In this document: in pieces, positions 40,517 through 56,959 of the stretch
How positions within the stretch are numbered: position 1 is the stretch's first letter
Layout: the number at the start of each line of letters is the position of its first letter
Assembly: GCA_902537555.1 (NCBI GenBank)
Contig: CACBBR010000004.1
Location: 34,366 to 98,365 of the forward strand
DNA from: an uncultured Pelagibacteraceae bacterium
GTDB lineage: Bacteria > Pseudomonadota > Alphaproteobacteria > Pelagibacterales > Pelagibacteraceae
Direction of reading: 5' to 3'
Length of the DNA stretch: 64,000 bases
Made by a program: the position numbers and the translations under genes
Notes under the pieces: model-generated
Seen by the model: only the letters and a program-made list of their open reading frames with translations
Told to the model about the DNA's origin: nothing
The model's database searches: none

Positions 40517-43500
40517 AAAAATATTAGTAATTGGTGCAGGCCCAATAATAATTGGACAAGCATGTGAATTTGATTACTCTGGTACACAAGCATGTAAGGC
40601 TCTTAAAGATGAAGGTTTTGAGGTAGTATTAATAAATTCAAATCCTGCAACTATAATGACAGATCCTGGAGTTGCTGATAAAACTTATATAGAACCTATT
40701 ACAATTGCTGTCCTTGAAGAAGTAATCAAAAAAGAAAAGCCTAATGCAATTCTTCCTACTATGGGCGGGCAGACCGCTTTAAATTTAGCAATTAGTGCAG
40801 AAAAAGCAGGTCTTCTTAAAAAATATAAAATTGAACTAATAGGAGCAAAGTCAAAAGCAATTGAAAACGCTGAGGACCGTAAAAAATTTAGAAAAAATAT
40901 GTCTGACATTGGTTTAGATTTACCAAAGTCTAGGATCATAAATAATTTCAAAGACGCCTCAACATGTTTAAAAGAAATTGGTTTACCTGCAATCATAAGA
41001 CCTTCATTCACATTGGGTGGATTAGGTGGAGGAATAGCAAAAAGTAAAAAAGAATTCTTTAAACTTGTTAGAAATGGAATGAATGAGTCGCCTCAAAATC
41101 AAGTTTTAATTGAAGAATCTTTAGAAGGGTGGAAAGAGTTTGAGATGGAGGTTGTAAGAGACAAAAATGACAACTGTATAATTATTTGTTCAATAGAAAA
41201 TGTTGATCCAATGGGAATACATACTGGAGACTCAATTACTGTCGCTCCAGCTTTAACGCTCACTGATAAAGAATACCAAGTCATGAGAAATGCCTCTATT
41301 GCTTGTTTGAGAAAAATTGGGGTTGAGACGGGAGGGTCAAATGTGCAGTTTGCAATTAACCCTAGAAATGGAAGAATGGTTATAATTGAGATGAACCCTA
41401 GGGTATCAAGATCGTCAGCTCTTGCATCTAAAGCCACAGGTTTTCCAATCGCAAAAGTAGCTGCTAAACTTGCAGTTGGATATACTCTTGACGAATTAAA
41501 AAATGAAATTACAAAGGTAACGCCAGCTTCATTTGAACCAACAATTGATTATGTAGTTACAAAAATACCTAGATTTACATTTGAGAAATTTTCTGACACC
41601 AAAGCTGTACTTGGAACTTCAATGAGATCGGTTGGCGAGGCAATGGCAATTGGTAGAAATTTTAAAGAATCATTCCAAAAAGCTTTAGTTTCATTAGAAA
41701 CTGGGTTATCTGGATTAGATAGTTTTTTTAATTATTCAAAAAAAGAGATCTTAAAAAATTTAAAAGTTAGTATTCCAAATAGACTACTATTAATTGGTGA
41801 AGCTTTTAGGAAAAATATTCCATTAAACACAATATATAAACTTTCAAAAGTTGATCCTTGGTTTCTTAATCAAATCAAAGATCTTGTTGATGAAGAAAAA
41901 AATATAATTCAGAAAGGAATTCCAAAAAAATACAATGAGTTTAATAGAATTAAATCCATTGGTTTTTCAGATAAAAAAATATCACAACTTGCAGGAATTA
42001 AAGAAAAAATAGTTAGATCTAAAAGAGTTGCTCTTAAAGTTTTGCCTGTATTTAAAAAAGTAGACACTTGTGCAGCAGAATTTAAATCTTTTACTCCGTA
42101 TATGTATTCAACATATCAGAGAAATTTTTCACTAAATACTGAGTGTGAGGCCGATCCTAGCAATAAACAAAAAATAATTATACTTGGAGGAGGTCCAAAT
42201 AGAATTGGTCAAGGAATAGAATTTGATTATTGCTGTTGTCAGGCAAGTTTTTCTCTAAAGGAAGCTGGATTTGAAACAATTATGGTAAATTGCAATCCAG
42301 AAACTGTTTCGACAGATTATGATACAAGTGATAGATTATACTTTGAGCCTCTTATAGAGGAATATGTTCAAAATATTATTCTAAAAGAAAAATCAAAAGG
42401 AAATTTGATTGGAGTTATTGCTCAATTTGGAGGTCAAACTCCAATTAAATTAGCAAAATTTTTGCATGAAAACAAATTACCAATACTTGGTACTCAATAT
42501 GGTTCAATTGATTTAGCAGAGGATAGAGATCGTTTCAGAGATCTATTAAACAAACTGAATTTAAAACAAGCAAAAAGTGGTATTGCTAACAAGTTTGATC
42601 AAGCAATTAAAATAAGTGAAAAAATTGGTCTTCCAGTTGTTGTGAGACCCTCGTATGTTTTGGGTGGAAGAGCAATGGAAATAGTTCATGATAAAAGCCA
42701 ACTTAAAAAATTTGTAAATGAGGCTTTCAGAGCTTCAGAGCAAAATCCAATTTTAATTGATAAATTTATAGATCATGCAATGGAAGTTGATGTTGATGCT
42801 ATCTCTGATGGAAAAGATGTTTATGTTGCAGGTATAATGCAACATATTGAAGAAGCAGGAGTTCATTCTGGGGACTCAGCATGTTGTTTACCTCCAGTAT
42901 CAATCAAAGATAATCTTTTAAAAGAAATTAAAATCCAAACTAGAAAATTAGCATTAGCACTAAAAGTTAAAGGGCTTTTAAATATTCAATTTGCAATAAA
43001 AAAGGATGAAATATTTGTAATAGAAGTAAACCCAAGAGCAAGCAGAACGGTTCCATTCGTCTCAAAAGCTAACGGTGTTCCGCTAGCTAAAATTGCATCG
43101 AGAATAATGGCTGGAGAAAAACTTTCAAAGTACAAATTAAAATATAAAACTAATAAAAAATTTGCAGTCAAAGAAGCAGTATTTCCATTCAATAAATTTC
43201 CTGATAGCGATCTATTGCTTGGACCAGAAATGAAATCTACTGGAGAAGTGATGGGGTTTGATGATGACTTTGGTATGGCAATAGCCAAAAGTCAAATAGC
43301 TGCGGCAAATTCATTACCTACAAAAGGTTTAGCATTTTTATCAGTTAAAGACTCTCATAAACAAGAAATTGTTGGCGTTGCACAGAGATTATTAAAACTT
43401 GGATTTACTCTATCGGCAACTAAAGGAACTGCAGATATTTTAATTAAGAATGGTATGAAATGCAGAAAAATTAATAAAGTTAGTAGTGGTAAACCTCATA

Positions 43501-43718
43501 TAGTAGATGTACTTAATTCAAAAAAAATCTCATTGGTAATTAATACTGGTGGCGGAAATAGTGAAAATAGAATTAGTGATGCAAGAGCACTAAGAAGGGG
43601 AACTTTAGCTAATAAAATTCCCTATTGCACTAATATGTCTACTGCATATTCATTTTTAGAAGCAATCAATGCTCTGAAGACGAAAAAACTTAAAGTTAAA
43701 GCTCTTCAAGAAAACTAA
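40494..43718 (+). CDS. carB: Carbamoyl-phosphate synthase large subunit
   Basis: [30 protein letters not shown], duplicated ATP-grasp halves, C-terminal MGS-like domain. Confidence 0.97.
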   Translation: MPKRKDIKKILVIGAGPIIIGQACEFDYSGTQACKALKDEGFEVVLINSNPATIMTDPGVADKTYIEPITIAVLEEVIKKEKPNAILPTMGGQTALNLAISAEKAGLLKKYKIELIGAKSKAIENAEDRKKFRKNMSDIGLDLPKSRIINNFKDASTCLKEIGLPAIIRPSFTLGGLGGGIAKSKKEFFKLVRNGMNESPQNQVLIEESLEGWKEFEMEVVRDKNDNCIIICSIENVDPMGIHTGDSITVAPALTLTDKEYQVMRNASIACLRKIGVETGGSNVQFAINPRNGRMVIIEMNPRVSRSSALASKATGFPIAKVAAKLAVGYTLDELKNEITKVTPASFEPTIDYVVTKIPRFTFEKFSDTKAVLGTSMRSVGEAMAIGRNFKESFQKALVSLETGLSGLDSFFNYSKKEILKNLKVSIPNRLLLIGEAFRKNIPLNTIYKLSKVDPWFLNQIKDLVDEEKNIIQKGIPKKYNEFNRIKSIGFSDKKISQLAGIKEKIVRSKRVALKVLPVFKKVDTCAAEFKSFTPYMYSTYQRNFSLNTECEADPSNKQKIIILGGGPNRIGQGIEFDYCCCQASFSLKEAGFETIMVNCNPETVSTDYDTSDRLYFEPLIEEYVQNIILKEKSKGNLIGVIAQFGGQTPIKLAKFLHENKLPILGTQYGSIDLAEDRDRFRDLLNKLNLKQAKSGIANKFDQAIKISEKIGLPVVVRPSYVLGGRAMEIVHDKSQLKKFVNEAFRASEQNPILIDKFIDHAMEVDVDAISDGKDVYVAGIMQHIEEAGVHSGDSACCLPPVSIKDNLLKEIKIQTRKLALALKVKGLLNIQFAIKKDEIFVIEVNPRASRTVPFVSKANGVPLAKIASRIMAGEKLSKYKLKYKTNKKFAVKEAVFPFNKFPDSDLLLGPEMKSTGEVMGFDDDFGMAIAKSQIAAANSLPTKGLAFLSVKDSHKQEIVGVAQRLLKLGFTLSATKGTADILIKNGMKCRKINKVSSGKPHIVDVLNSKKISLVINTGGGNSENRISDARALRRGTLANKIPYCTNMSTAYSFLEAINALKTKKLKVKALQEN

Positions 43719-45160
43719 GCATCCACAACCATTGTATCTTTAGACCCACCTCCTTGAGAACTATTTACTATGGTACTTCCTTTTCTCAAAGCAACTCTTG
43801 TAAGACCCCCAGTCGTAACATAAGAAGTTTTACCAGTTAATATAAAAGGCCTTAAATCTAAATGTCTTGGTTCAATACCATTTTCACAAATAGTTGGTAT
43901 TGTTGATAATATTTCTAAAGGTTGAGCAACAAAATCTCGAGGATTTTTTTTAATTTTTTTTACCATCTCATCTCGCTCTTTTTTTGGTGCCTTAGGACCA
44001 ATCATTATTCCATATCCACCTGAGGCATTTGCTGGTTTAACAACAAGCTTAGCTATATTTTCAATTACATGTTGCCTGTGAACTTTGTTTTCACACAAAA
44101 ATGTTTCTACTTGGTTAAGTTTAGGTTGCTCACCTAAATAATAGACAATCATTTTATTAACATAAGAATAAACAGCCTTATCATCTGCAACTCCAGTTCC
44201 AAGAGCGTTAATAATGCCAACATTTCCCTTTTTCCAACATTTAAATAAACCAGGAACTCCGATGAGTGACTCTTTATTAAATACTTTTGGATCAAGAAAA
44301 GTATCATCTAATCTTCTATATATACAATCAACTTTTAATTTTCCTTTAACTGTTTTCATATAAACAAAATCATTTTCAACAAATAAATCTTTACCCTCGA
44401 CCAAAGCTATTCCCATTTGTTGAGCTAAAAATGAATGTTCAAAATAAGCCGAATTGTAAATGCCTGGTGTCAAAACAACCATATGAGGATTGTCAGTTTT
44501 TTTTGGTATGCACTCAACCATACTTTGATAAAGTTTATTAGAATACTGGTGGATAGAAGATACTTTATATCGAGTAAATAATTCGGGAAATACATCCCTC
44601 ATTACCATTCTATTTTCCAACATATAAGATACCCCAGATGGGACACGTAAATTATCTTCAAGAACTAAGTATTCCCCATTAATATTTCTTATTAAATCAA
44701 TTCCTGATATATTTGCCCAAGCTTTATACTTTGGAGAAAAACCTTCACATTCTTTTAAATAATAAGGTGAATTAAATATTAATTCTTTTGGTACAACTTT
44801 ATCCTTAAAAATTTTTTTTTTATTATAAACATCATCTATAAATAAATTTAATGCTTTTACCCTTTGAATTAAACCTCTAGATATTTTATTCCATTGAGAT
44901 TTTGGAATAATTCTTGGTATGATATCTAACGGCCATTTTTTTTCCTCTGCTCTATTGTTTGCAGCATAAACCCTAAAATTAATACCTCTTGCACTTATGG
45001 TGCTTTGACAATTTTTTTCAATTTCCTGAAGTTTTTTTGTTCCATGTCTTTCTAATATGCCAGTCATTATTCTAGCATGTTTTCTAATTTTATTTTCTTC
45101 TGTCAAATATCCATCATATGCAGATTTTGAGTCATAATTTTTCCACAGAGAAACAGACAT
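43715..45160 (-). CDS. Circularly permuted type-2 ATP-grasp protein
   Basis: [80 protein letters not shown]. Confidence 0.92.
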   Translation of the reverse strand: MSVSLWKNYDSKSAYDGYLTEENKIRKHARIMTGILERHGTKKLQEIEKNCQSTISARGINFRVYAANNRAEEKKWPLDIIPRIIPKSQWNKISRGLIQRVKALNLFIDDVYNKKKIFKDKVVPKELIFNSPYYLKECEGFSPKYKAWANISGIDLIRNINGEYLVLEDNLRVPSGVSYMLENRMVMRDVFPELFTRYKVSSIHQYSNKLYQSMVECIPKKTDNPHMVVLTPGIYNSAYFEHSFLAQQMGIALVEGKDLFVENDFVYMKTVKGKLKVDCIYRRLDDTFLDPKVFNKESLIGVPGLFKCWKKGNVGIINALGTGVADDKAVYSYVNKMIVYYLGEQPKLNQVETFLCENKVHRQHVIENIAKLVVKPANASGGYGIMIGPKAPKKERDEMVKKIKKNPRDFVAQPLEILSTIPTICENGIEPRHLDLRPFILTGKTSYVTTGGLTRVALRKGSTIVNSSQGGGSKDTMVVDA

Positions 45161-45265
45161 TCGACAATTTTTGATAAAAAAAATTGCAAAACAATTGCTA
45201 AATACAAATAGCTGCTATGACATAAAATATTTGATAATTATATCATTTTTAAATAAAAATCGCTT

Positions 45266-45991
45266 ATGACATACTGTATTGGAATAAAAACAAATGAAGG
45301 GTTGGTCTTCGCATCAGACTCGAGAACTAATGCAGGTTTAGATAATGTAAATATTTATTCAAAAATGTTTACTCATGATATTGGTGATAGAACAATTGTA
45401 ATGGTAACATCTGGTAATTTAGGAACATCACAAGCTGTTTACAAATCTGTAGAGAAGGATTTAAAAAGCTCATCAGGAATACTTAATTTAAATATATGTA
45501 AAGACTTTGAACAAATTGCATCTTATGTGGGAAGTCTAAATATAAAACACTCATCTCCTCAAGGAATAAATACTGACGATGTGCTTTTAGGTTCAACTTT
45601 TATAATAGGTGGTCAAATAAAAGGACAAAAGCCAGAGCTATACCTTATATATCCTCAGGGAAACTATATAAGACCAGCAGACAGTAAACCTTATCTCGTG
45701 ATTGGTGAGGTTAAGTATGGCAAACCAATTCTTGATAGAGTGATTAAACCAGATGTATCAATTGGAGATGCATCAAGGTGCGCACTAATTTCTATGGACT
45801 CTACTTTAAAAAGTGACTTAACTGTGGGTCCTCCCATTGATTTTGCAATTTACAAAAAAGATGAAAATAAATTAGCGTCATTAAAATGTTTAAGTTTAAA
45901 CGATGAAGATTATTCTAAAGTCTGCAACACCTGGTCTGAGGGAATTTTTAAAGTATTTGATACATTTCCTAGATTTGATTGGGAGGATTAA
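45266..45991 (+). CDS. Anbu-type (proteasome-like) peptidase
   Basis: MTYCIGIKTNEGLVFASDSRTNAGLDNVNIYSKMF (Thr2 catalytic position), GGQIKGQKPELYLIYPQGNYI, next to the ATP-grasp gene. Confidence 0.9.
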   Translation: MTYCIGIKTNEGLVFASDSRTNAGLDNVNIYSKMFTHDIGDRTIVMVTSGNLGTSQAVYKSVEKDLKSSSGILNLNICKDFEQIASYVGSLNIKHSSPQGINTDDVLLGSTFIIGGQIKGQKPELYLIYPQGNYIRPADSKPYLVIGEVKYGKPILDRVIKPDVSIGDASRCALISMDSTLKSDLTVGPPIDFAIYKKDENKLASLKCLSLNDEDYSKVCNTWSEGIFKVFDTFPRFDWED

Positions 45992-46653
45992 TTTTCAACT
46001 TTCCAATCGGTTTTGAAAGTCACATAATTTACTTGTAAACACCTTCTCTCTTTAATTATTTCTTTCTTTTCCATTCCATGCCAAGTATTGAGTCCACTAG
46101 AAAAAAAATATCCATAATTATCTTTATAAGGTAATGTTTTAATTAGCTTTAAATCACTATCATAAAAATCTGTGCCAAGTTCCTCACTTTCATTATGTTT
46201 GTTAACGAATAATAAACATGACATAAGTTTTTCCTTAATATCACAATGTGGTTTCAGCCAAAAACCTTCTCGATCACATATAACCTCAACTCTTACATAA
46301 GAATTAGACAAATCTTTATTGATTAATTCAGAAATTTTTAGATGAGTTTCTTTACTTTGAAGTTCTTTAATTAAATTTGTGAGACCTGGAAATTCTCTGG
46401 TATTTTCATGAGTTACAAAACATCGAAATTTTAAAGCTTTTCCACCATCTGAAATTCCTTCTCTAAATTTTCCCTCACCTCCATCAATAGCTCTGGTTCC
46501 ATCATAATTAAGGTTATGTTTTGCTGGGTCAGATATATCTGCACTTAATATCTCATTTATTTGATCATCTGTTAGAGGTTTATTTAATTCCCAATGCTCA
46601 AATGGATTATCAAATTTTTTTGAGTCGTTTAGTATTGATTTTAAAAATGACAT
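45988..46653 (-). CDS. 2OG-Fe(II) oxygenase-like protein
   Basis: GFWLKPHCDIKEKLMSCLLFVN (HxD) and LNTWHGMEKKEIIKERRCLQVNYV (H...R) in the expected order. Confidence 0.6.
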   Translation of the reverse strand: MSFLKSILNDSKKFDNPFEHWELNKPLTDDQINEILSADISDPAKHNLNYDGTRAIDGGEGKFREGISDGGKALKFRCFVTHENTREFPGLTNLIKELQSKETHLKISELINKDLSNSYVRVEVICDREGFWLKPHCDIKEKLMSCLLFVNKHNESEELGTDFYDSDLKLIKTLPYKDNYGYFFSSGLNTWHGMEKKEIIKERRCLQVNYVTFKTDWKVEN

Positions 46654-47597
46654 TAATAATTAATTTTTTCTTTTATAATTTTTGCTACCCTATTAGTTTC
46701 ATCAAGACTTTGATAGTTCCAATTTTCAACATCTTCACCAAGATTTCTAGTAATATTTAAATCTCTAAACAAATTTCGAAATCTTTGGAACCGAATATCA
46801 TTTTTTTTAGGCAAAATATTTGCAATATAAATAGGTTTTCCTGTTAAAGCAGCTTCAGAGATCATTGAGCTTGAGTCACAAGTAACTATAATGTTCTCTG
46901 AAATGGCTAAAGCAGATAAGTAGGCTTTTTTATCTACATCCATTATAACTGTATGATTTTCACCAAAAAATTCTTTTGCATAATGAATGGTATTTAATGG
47001 TGTCCTCATTGATGGAATTACGACAAGTTGAAAATCTTTTTTCTTTAAAAGCTTATAGAAAATTGAAAAAATATGTTTCATATTTTTTGTTGAATAATCA
47101 TAGTATTTGGTTGGTCCACCCATAATTAGGCACCAAATCTTTCTGTTATCTTTTATTATAAATGAATTTAAGTAATCCTTATTTTCCTGTATTTCATCTT
47201 TTGTAAGATAGTGAATTGCACCTTTAGTATTAATTATATTTGAACCACTAATTCCGTCATGTTCGGGTGCTACAATAAAATCAAAATAATCAAATTTTAT
47301 TTTTGGATCTTGTATATGAATATTAAAAATTTTTTTGTTTGAGATACTTTTTAAATGGATTGATGGAATTATACTTTTTCTTCCACAGGAAATTATTATA
47401 TCAAAATCTGAATAGTTTATTTTTTTGTAAACATTTTGAGAAATTGGTGTGAATTTTGGTGGAATTAAACTCCATAAGCTTTTAAGTTCAACCTTGTGGT
47501 GAGTAAAATCAAGATCAAGAGCTTTAGCCAAACCTTCTACTTGGCTAAGCATGCCGTGCATGCCCTCAGTCAATAATATACCTTTTAATTTGCTCAT
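46653..47597 (-). CDS. ELM1/GtrOC1-like family (DUF1022) putative glycosyltransferase
   Basis: TEGMHGMLSQVEGLAKAL, IISCGRKSIIPSIHLK, VAPEHDGISGSNIINTKGAIH, VTCDSSSMISEAALTGKPIYI. Confidence 0.8.
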   Translation of the reverse strand: MSKLKGILLTEGMHGMLSQVEGLAKALDLDFTHHKVELKSLWSLIPPKFTPISQNVYKKINYSDFDIIISCGRKSIIPSIHLKSISNKKIFNIHIQDPKIKFDYFDFIVAPEHDGISGSNIINTKGAIHYLTKDEIQENKDYLNSFIIKDNRKIWCLIMGGPTKYYDYSTKNMKHIFSIFYKLLKKKDFQLVVIPSMRTPLNTIHYAKEFFGENHTVIMDVDKKAYLSALAISENIIVTCDSSSMISEAALTGKPIYIANILPKKNDIRFQRFRNLFRDLNITRNLGEDVENWNYQSLDETNRVAKIIKEKINY

Positions 47598-47617
47598 TAT
47601 TTACTATATAGACCTGT

Positions 47618-48565
47618 ATGAGTGAAAAACCAACTAAACATACAAAAGTGTTAATAATTGGATCAGGGCCAGCTGGCTATACTGCTGCTGTTTATGCTGC
47701 GAGAGCTATGCTTAAACCAATGTTGGTTGCAGGTATGCAGCCAGGTGGTCAATTAACTATAACAACTGATGTTGAGAACTACCCTGGATTTGCAGATGTT
47801 ATTCAAGGACCATGGTTAATGGAACAAATGAGGGAACAGGCAAAGGCAGTTGGAACCGATTTAGTTGAAGATCATATCCAATCAGTAAATTTAAAATCTA
47901 AACCGTTTGAGGCAATTGGTGATGGAGGACAAAAATATACTGCAGACTCAATTATTATTTCTACTGGAGCACAAGCAAGATGGTTAAACATTGAATCTGA
48001 ACAAAAATTCAAGGGATTTGGAGTATCAGCTTGTGCAACATGTGATGGCTTTTTTTTCAAAGATAAAACAGTTGCAGTTGTTGGTGGAGGAAATGCTGCA
48101 GTAGAAGAGGCTATGTTTCTTACAAAATTCGCATCAAAAGTACAATTAATTCATAGACGAGATGAACTTAGAGCTGAAAAACTTTTGCAAAAAAAATTAA
48201 TGGAAAATAAAAAAATTGAGATTATTTGGGACTCTATTGTTGAAGAAGTAATAGGTGATGAAGATCCAAAAAATGTAAAAGGATTAAAAATTAAAAATGT
48301 TAAAAATAATGAAACATCAGAATTAAAAATAGATGGGTTATTTATAGCTATTGGACACGATCCTGCTACATCTTTATTTAAAGATCAGTTAGAAATGGAT
48401 AGCACAGGTTATTTGATTACTAAAAGTGATTCTACTGAGACTAATATTCCAGGAGTTTACGCAGCTGGAGATGTGAAAGATAAAATTTATAGGCAGGCAG
48501 TAACTGCAGCAGGAATGGGCTGTATGGCTGCATTAGAGGCAGAGAAATATTTAGCTGCAAATTAA
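47618..48565 (+). CDS. trxB: Thioredoxin reductase
   Basis: IIGSGPAGYTAAVYAARA, SACATCDGFFF (CxxC), GGGNAAVEEA, GVYAAGDVKDKIYRQAVTAAGMGCMAAL. Confidence 0.96.
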   Translation: MSEKPTKHTKVLIIGSGPAGYTAAVYAARAMLKPMLVAGMQPGGQLTITTDVENYPGFADVIQGPWLMEQMREQAKAVGTDLVEDHIQSVNLKSKPFEAIGDGGQKYTADSIIISTGAQARWLNIESEQKFKGFGVSACATCDGFFFKDKTVAVVGGGNAAVEEAMFLTKFASKVQLIHRRDELRAEKLLQKKLMENKKIEIIWDSIVEEVIGDEDPKNVKGLKIKNVKNNETSELKIDGLFIAIGHDPATSLFKDQLEMDSTGYLITKSDSTETNIPGVYAAGDVKDKIYRQAVTAAGMGCMAALEAEKYLAAN

Positions 48566-48591
48566 TAAAATATCATTTATAAAATAATTTT

Positions 48592-48975
48592 ATGGAGAAT
48601 ATCGTAAAACAAATTCAATTATTAGCTTTAGTAATAATACTTGGGGCTACTGTTATTGCGTTTGGTATAGAAATATATCAAATGATTGAAGTTCAAAAAG
48701 TCACTTTAGCTGATTTGCTATTACTATTTCTTTATTTAGAGGTTTTAGCTATGGTCAGAGTATTTTGGGAGAGTCAATCAATTCAAATAACATTGCCATT
48801 GTTTATTGCTATAACAGCTCTTGCTAGATTTATTATACTACAAGGAAAATCAATAAATCCAGAAGTATTGCTTTATGAAGCTGGAGCAATTGTACTAATA
48901 GCAATAGCTATACTAGTTCTGAGATTTAGAAATTCTCCTGTTTTTGGCTTAGAGAAAAAAAGAAAATCAAAATAG
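48592..48975 (+). CDS. PsiE-family (phosphate-starvation-inducible E) membrane protein
   Basis: 127 aa polytopic, LLLLFLYLEVLAMVRVFWESQSIQITLPLFIAITALARFIIL. Confidence 0.78.
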   Translation: MENIVKQIQLLALVIILGATVIAFGIEIYQMIEVQKVTLADLLLLFLYLEVLAMVRVFWESQSIQITLPLFIAITALARFIILQGKSINPEVLLYEAGAIVLIAIAILVLRFRNSPVFGLEKKRKSK

Positions 48976-48987
48976 TTTTAAAATTAT

Positions 48988-53378
<4,391 letters not shown>

Positions 53379-53397
<19 letters not shown>

Positions 53398-54134
53398 TTA
53401 TTACAGGTGGAGCCACTAGAATTGGGGCTGCTATTGCTAAAAAACTATCTGGCAAAGGGGTTGAAATAATTATTCATTTCAATAGATCAAAAACAAAAGC
53501 AGAAATCCTTAAAAAAGAATTATCACAAAATGGAACAAAGGTTTATTTAGTAAAAGGAGATTTAAGTGTAGAAAAAGATGTAAACAAAATTATTAAGTTT
53601 GCAAAAAGTAAACTTAAATATTTTGACTGTCTGATAAACAACGCATCACTTTTTGAAAACGATAAACTAGAAAATTTTACTACTGATAGTTGGGGGCATC
53701 ACTTAAGAACTAATTTAAGAACACCTGCTCTTCTATCAAAAGAATTTGCTAAAAATATTAAAGGAAAAAATAACAATATTATTAATATAATTGATCAAAG
53801 AGTGTTTAAATTAACACCATACTTTTTTTCTTATACTATTAGTAAAACAGGTCTTTATACTTTGACCAAAACTAGCGCAATGAGCTTAGCTCCAAAAATA
53901 AGAGTAAATGGGATTGCACCAGGTCCTACAATAAAAAATAAGAGACAAAGTGCGAAACATTTTAAAAAACAATACATGGCAACTCCATTAAAAAGACAGG
54001 TAGATGTTGACCAGATATGTAATGCTGTTGACTTTTTTATAAAAAATATATCTATTACTGGACAAGTATTGGCAATTGATAGTGGTCAAAACCTAAACTG
54101 GCAAACACCAGACATAATGGGTGGAAAAGAATGA
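53379..54134 (+). CDS. SDR oxidoreductase, pteridine reductase/FolM-like
   Basis: [62 protein letters not shown]; overlaps folB. Confidence 0.75.
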
Positions 54135-54556
54135 AAAGAAATAATCTAAAAATTGTTAAAATTGATAAAAATAAAACTCTATTTAATTATGAAAAAAAGG
54201 TGCTTATTAAAGAGCTTATTCTTGACTTAAAACTTGGATATTTTGACTTTGAAAAAAAAGCTCCCCAGAAAGTAAAATTTAATTTAGAGGTAAATTATGA
54301 AGACAAAAAACCCTCTAACGACAAAGATATTAAATCAATCGTAAATTATGCAAAAATTGTAAAATTGATAAAAAAACTAATTAAAAATAAACATTATAAT
54401 TTTCTAGAAACATTAGCGGAAGATGTATTCGACGAATTATTTAAAGATAAAAGAATCGATAAAATAACTCTTCAAATTGAGAAATTAGAAATCATGAAAG
54501 ATTGTTCATCCGTTGGTATCCAAATTTCAAAAAAAAGAAGCCATGATAAGCTCTGA
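54131..54556 (+). CDS. folB: Dihydroneopterin aldolase-like (FolB)
   Basis: [63 protein letters not shown]. Confidence 0.82.
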   Translation: MKRNNLKIVKIDKNKTLFNYEKKVLIKELILDLKLGYFDFEKKAPQKVKFNLEVNYEDKKPSNDKDIKSIVNYAKIVKLIKKLIKNKHYNFLETLAEDVFDELFKDKRIDKITLQIEKLEIMKDCSSVGIQISKKRSHDKL

Positions 54557-56378
54557 TATCGGTAAAGAAGCAATAAAAAAGGAGTTACCACTTATACCAA
54601 AACTTCCTGGGGTTTACAGGATGTTAAATTCTAAAAACGAAATCCTTTACGTTGGCAAGGCAAAAAACTTACCTAATAGATTAAAAAGTTATGTATCAGA
54701 GAAAAATCATATTATCAGAACTGAGAGAATGTTGTCTCAAACAACCAAAATCGAAATTACCAGTACCTCAAATGAGAGTGAAGCTCTACTTTTAGAAGCA
54801 AACTTAATTAAAAAGTATAAACCTAGATTTAATATTCTCTTGAGAGACGATAAATCATTTCCATTTATTTTTATTGGTAATCAAGATAAATGGCCTCAAA
54901 TAAGAAGACACAGAGGAAAAAAAACTAAAGAGGGCTTTTATTTTGGACCATTTGCTTCAGCAGGATCTGCAAACTGGACCATCAAAATGATCCAGAAAAT
55001 TTTTCAGCTTCGAGTTTGTGATGATACAGTCTTCAAAAAAAGAGAGAGGCCGTGCATCCTTTATCAAATTAAGAGATGTTCTGGGCCATGTGTTGGATAT
55101 ATAGAAAAGGATGAATATAAATTATCGGTAGACAACGCTATAGAATTTGTATCAGGGAAATCAAGAAAAATTCAAAAAAATTTATCAAACCAAATGGAAA
55201 AGGCTAGTGAAGATTTGGATTTTGAAAAAGCTGCAATACTAAGAGATAGAATAAAATCTTTAAATATTATTCAATCATCACAAAGAATTAATGAAGCGAA
55301 TTTAGTAGAGGCTGATGTTATAGCTGCCTACAAAGAGTCTGGTAAAACATGTATTCAGGTTTTTTTTTACCGATCAAAACAAAACTGGGGAAACCAAGCT
55401 TTTTTTCCAAAACATGATCCAGATGATAGCACAAAAGAAATCTTAAACTCTTTTGTATCTCAATTCTATGAAAACAAAAGTGTTCCTAGCTCAATAATTT
55501 TAAGTGAAGATATTAAAGAAAAAGTTTTAGTTGAAAAAACACTTTCACAAAAAGAGAATAAAGAAATAAATATTTCAGTAGCAAAAAAAGGATCTAAACT
55601 AAAAGTTGTAAATCAGGCACTCAAAAATGCAAAGGATAGTTTAAATAGAAAAATTTATGAGAGCCAAAATAATAAAGAACTTTTTGATAATGTTTCTAAA
55701 AAATTTGATTTGGAAAATAATATTAATTTAGTCGAAGTTTATGATAATAGCCATATTCAGGGAACTAATAGCGTAGGCGCACTAATTACATTTGGTGAGG
55801 AAGGTTTTATTAAAAAAAGATATAGAAAATTTAATATTAAGATTAAAAAAAATGAACAGGATGATTATGGAATGATGCGCGAGGTTTTAAATAGAAGATT
55901 TAAAAGGGCTATTCAAGAAAAGGATAATTATTTAACTATACCGGACTTAGTAATAATCGATGGAGGAAAAGGACAATATTCTGTAGCAAGAGAAACACTT
56001 AATGAATTAGGACTGCATGATATTCCAATGATTGCAATTGCTAAAGGGAAATTTAGAAATAGCGGAAATGAAACCTTTTTCCATAATGGTAAAGAATTTA
56101 AATTTGAAAAGAACGACCCTACTCTCTTTTTCTTACAAAGATTAAGAGATGAATCACACAGATTTGCGATTAGCGCTCATAGAGCTAAGAGGAAAAAAGG
56201 CATTAGTAAGTCTTTACTTGATCAAATTGATGGGATTGGATCTATAAGAAAAAGAGCTCTTTTAAATCACTTTGGATCAGCAAGAGCTGTGGAATCGGCT
56301 AGCCTAGATGAGATTAAAACAGTCGAAGGAGTCGAAGAAAAAGTTGCTAAAAAGATATATAATTTCTTTCACGAATGA
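54543..56378 (+). CDS. uvrC: Excinuclease ABC subunit C
   Basis: [67 protein letters not shown], HhH tail; ATG at 54543 preferred over 54513. Confidence 0.95.
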   Translation: MISSDIGKEAIKKELPLIPKLPGVYRMLNSKNEILYVGKAKNLPNRLKSYVSEKNHIIRTERMLSQTTKIEITSTSNESEALLLEANLIKKYKPRFNILLRDDKSFPFIFIGNQDKWPQIRRHRGKKTKEGFYFGPFASAGSANWTIKMIQKIFQLRVCDDTVFKKRERPCILYQIKRCSGPCVGYIEKDEYKLSVDNAIEFVSGKSRKIQKNLSNQMEKASEDLDFEKAAILRDRIKSLNIIQSSQRINEANLVEADVIAAYKESGKTCIQVFFYRSKQNWGNQAFFPKHDPDDSTKEILNSFVSQFYENKSVPSSIILSEDIKEKVLVEKTLSQKENKEINISVAKKGSKLKVVNQALKNAKDSLNRKIYESQNNKELFDNVSKKFDLENNINLVEVYDNSHIQGTNSVGALITFGEEGFIKKRYRKFNIKIKKNEQDDYGMMREVLNRRFKRAIQEKDNYLTIPDLVIIDGGKGQYSVARETLNELGLHDIPMIAIAKGKFRNSGNETFFHNGKEFKFEKNDPTLFFLQRLRDESHRFAISAHRAKRKKGISKSLLDQIDGIGSIRKRALLNHFGSARAVESASLDEIKTVEGVEEKVAKKIYNFFHE

Positions 56379-56959
56379 AAATAAAAATTCCAAATTATCT
56401 CACAATAGGTAGAATTATAATTGTTCCTATATTTGTTTTCACATTTTATTTACCAGGATTTTATGGAGATGTAATTCCATTTGCTTTATTTGTAATTGCA
56501 TCATTCACTGATTTTTTAGACGGATTATTAGCAAGAATGTTTAAAGAAGAGTCTAAGCTTGGTGAATTATTAGATCCAATTGCGGATAAAATTATAGTAG
56601 CAACAGCACTCATATTATTAGTTATGGATGGGACTATAAAAAACTATGAAGTAATAGCTGCAATAATTATTTTAACAAGAGAAATATTAATCTCTGGTTT
56701 GAGAGAATTTTTGGCTAAAGGAAGTATTAAACTTCCTGTCTCAAGTTTAGCAAAAGTAAAAACTTTTCTGCAGATGTTTTCAATTTCTGTTTTACTTACA
56801 GGTGATACTGGAAATAAAATTATAAATTTTCAAGATTACAATGCCCAAACAATTGGAATTATTTTATTATGGCTTTCGGCTTTTCTTACTTTATATACAG
56901 CTTATGAATATTTAAGAAAAGGGATTGACCATGCTATATCTGAAGACAATAAAGATTAA
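56375..56959 (+). CDS. pgsA: CDP-diacylglycerol--glycerol-3-phosphate 3-phosphatidyltransferase
   Basis: [48 protein letters not shown]-alcohol phosphatidyltransferase motif. Confidence 0.94.
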   Translation: MKIKIPNYLTIGRIIIVPIFVFTFYLPGFYGDVIPFALFVIASFTDFLDGLLARMFKEESKLGELLDPIADKIIVATALILLVMDGTIKNYEVIAAIIILTREILISGLREFLAKGSIKLPVSSLAKVKTFLQMFSISVLLTGDTGNKIINFQDYNAQTIGIILLWLSAFLTLYTAYEYLRKGIDHAISEDNKD

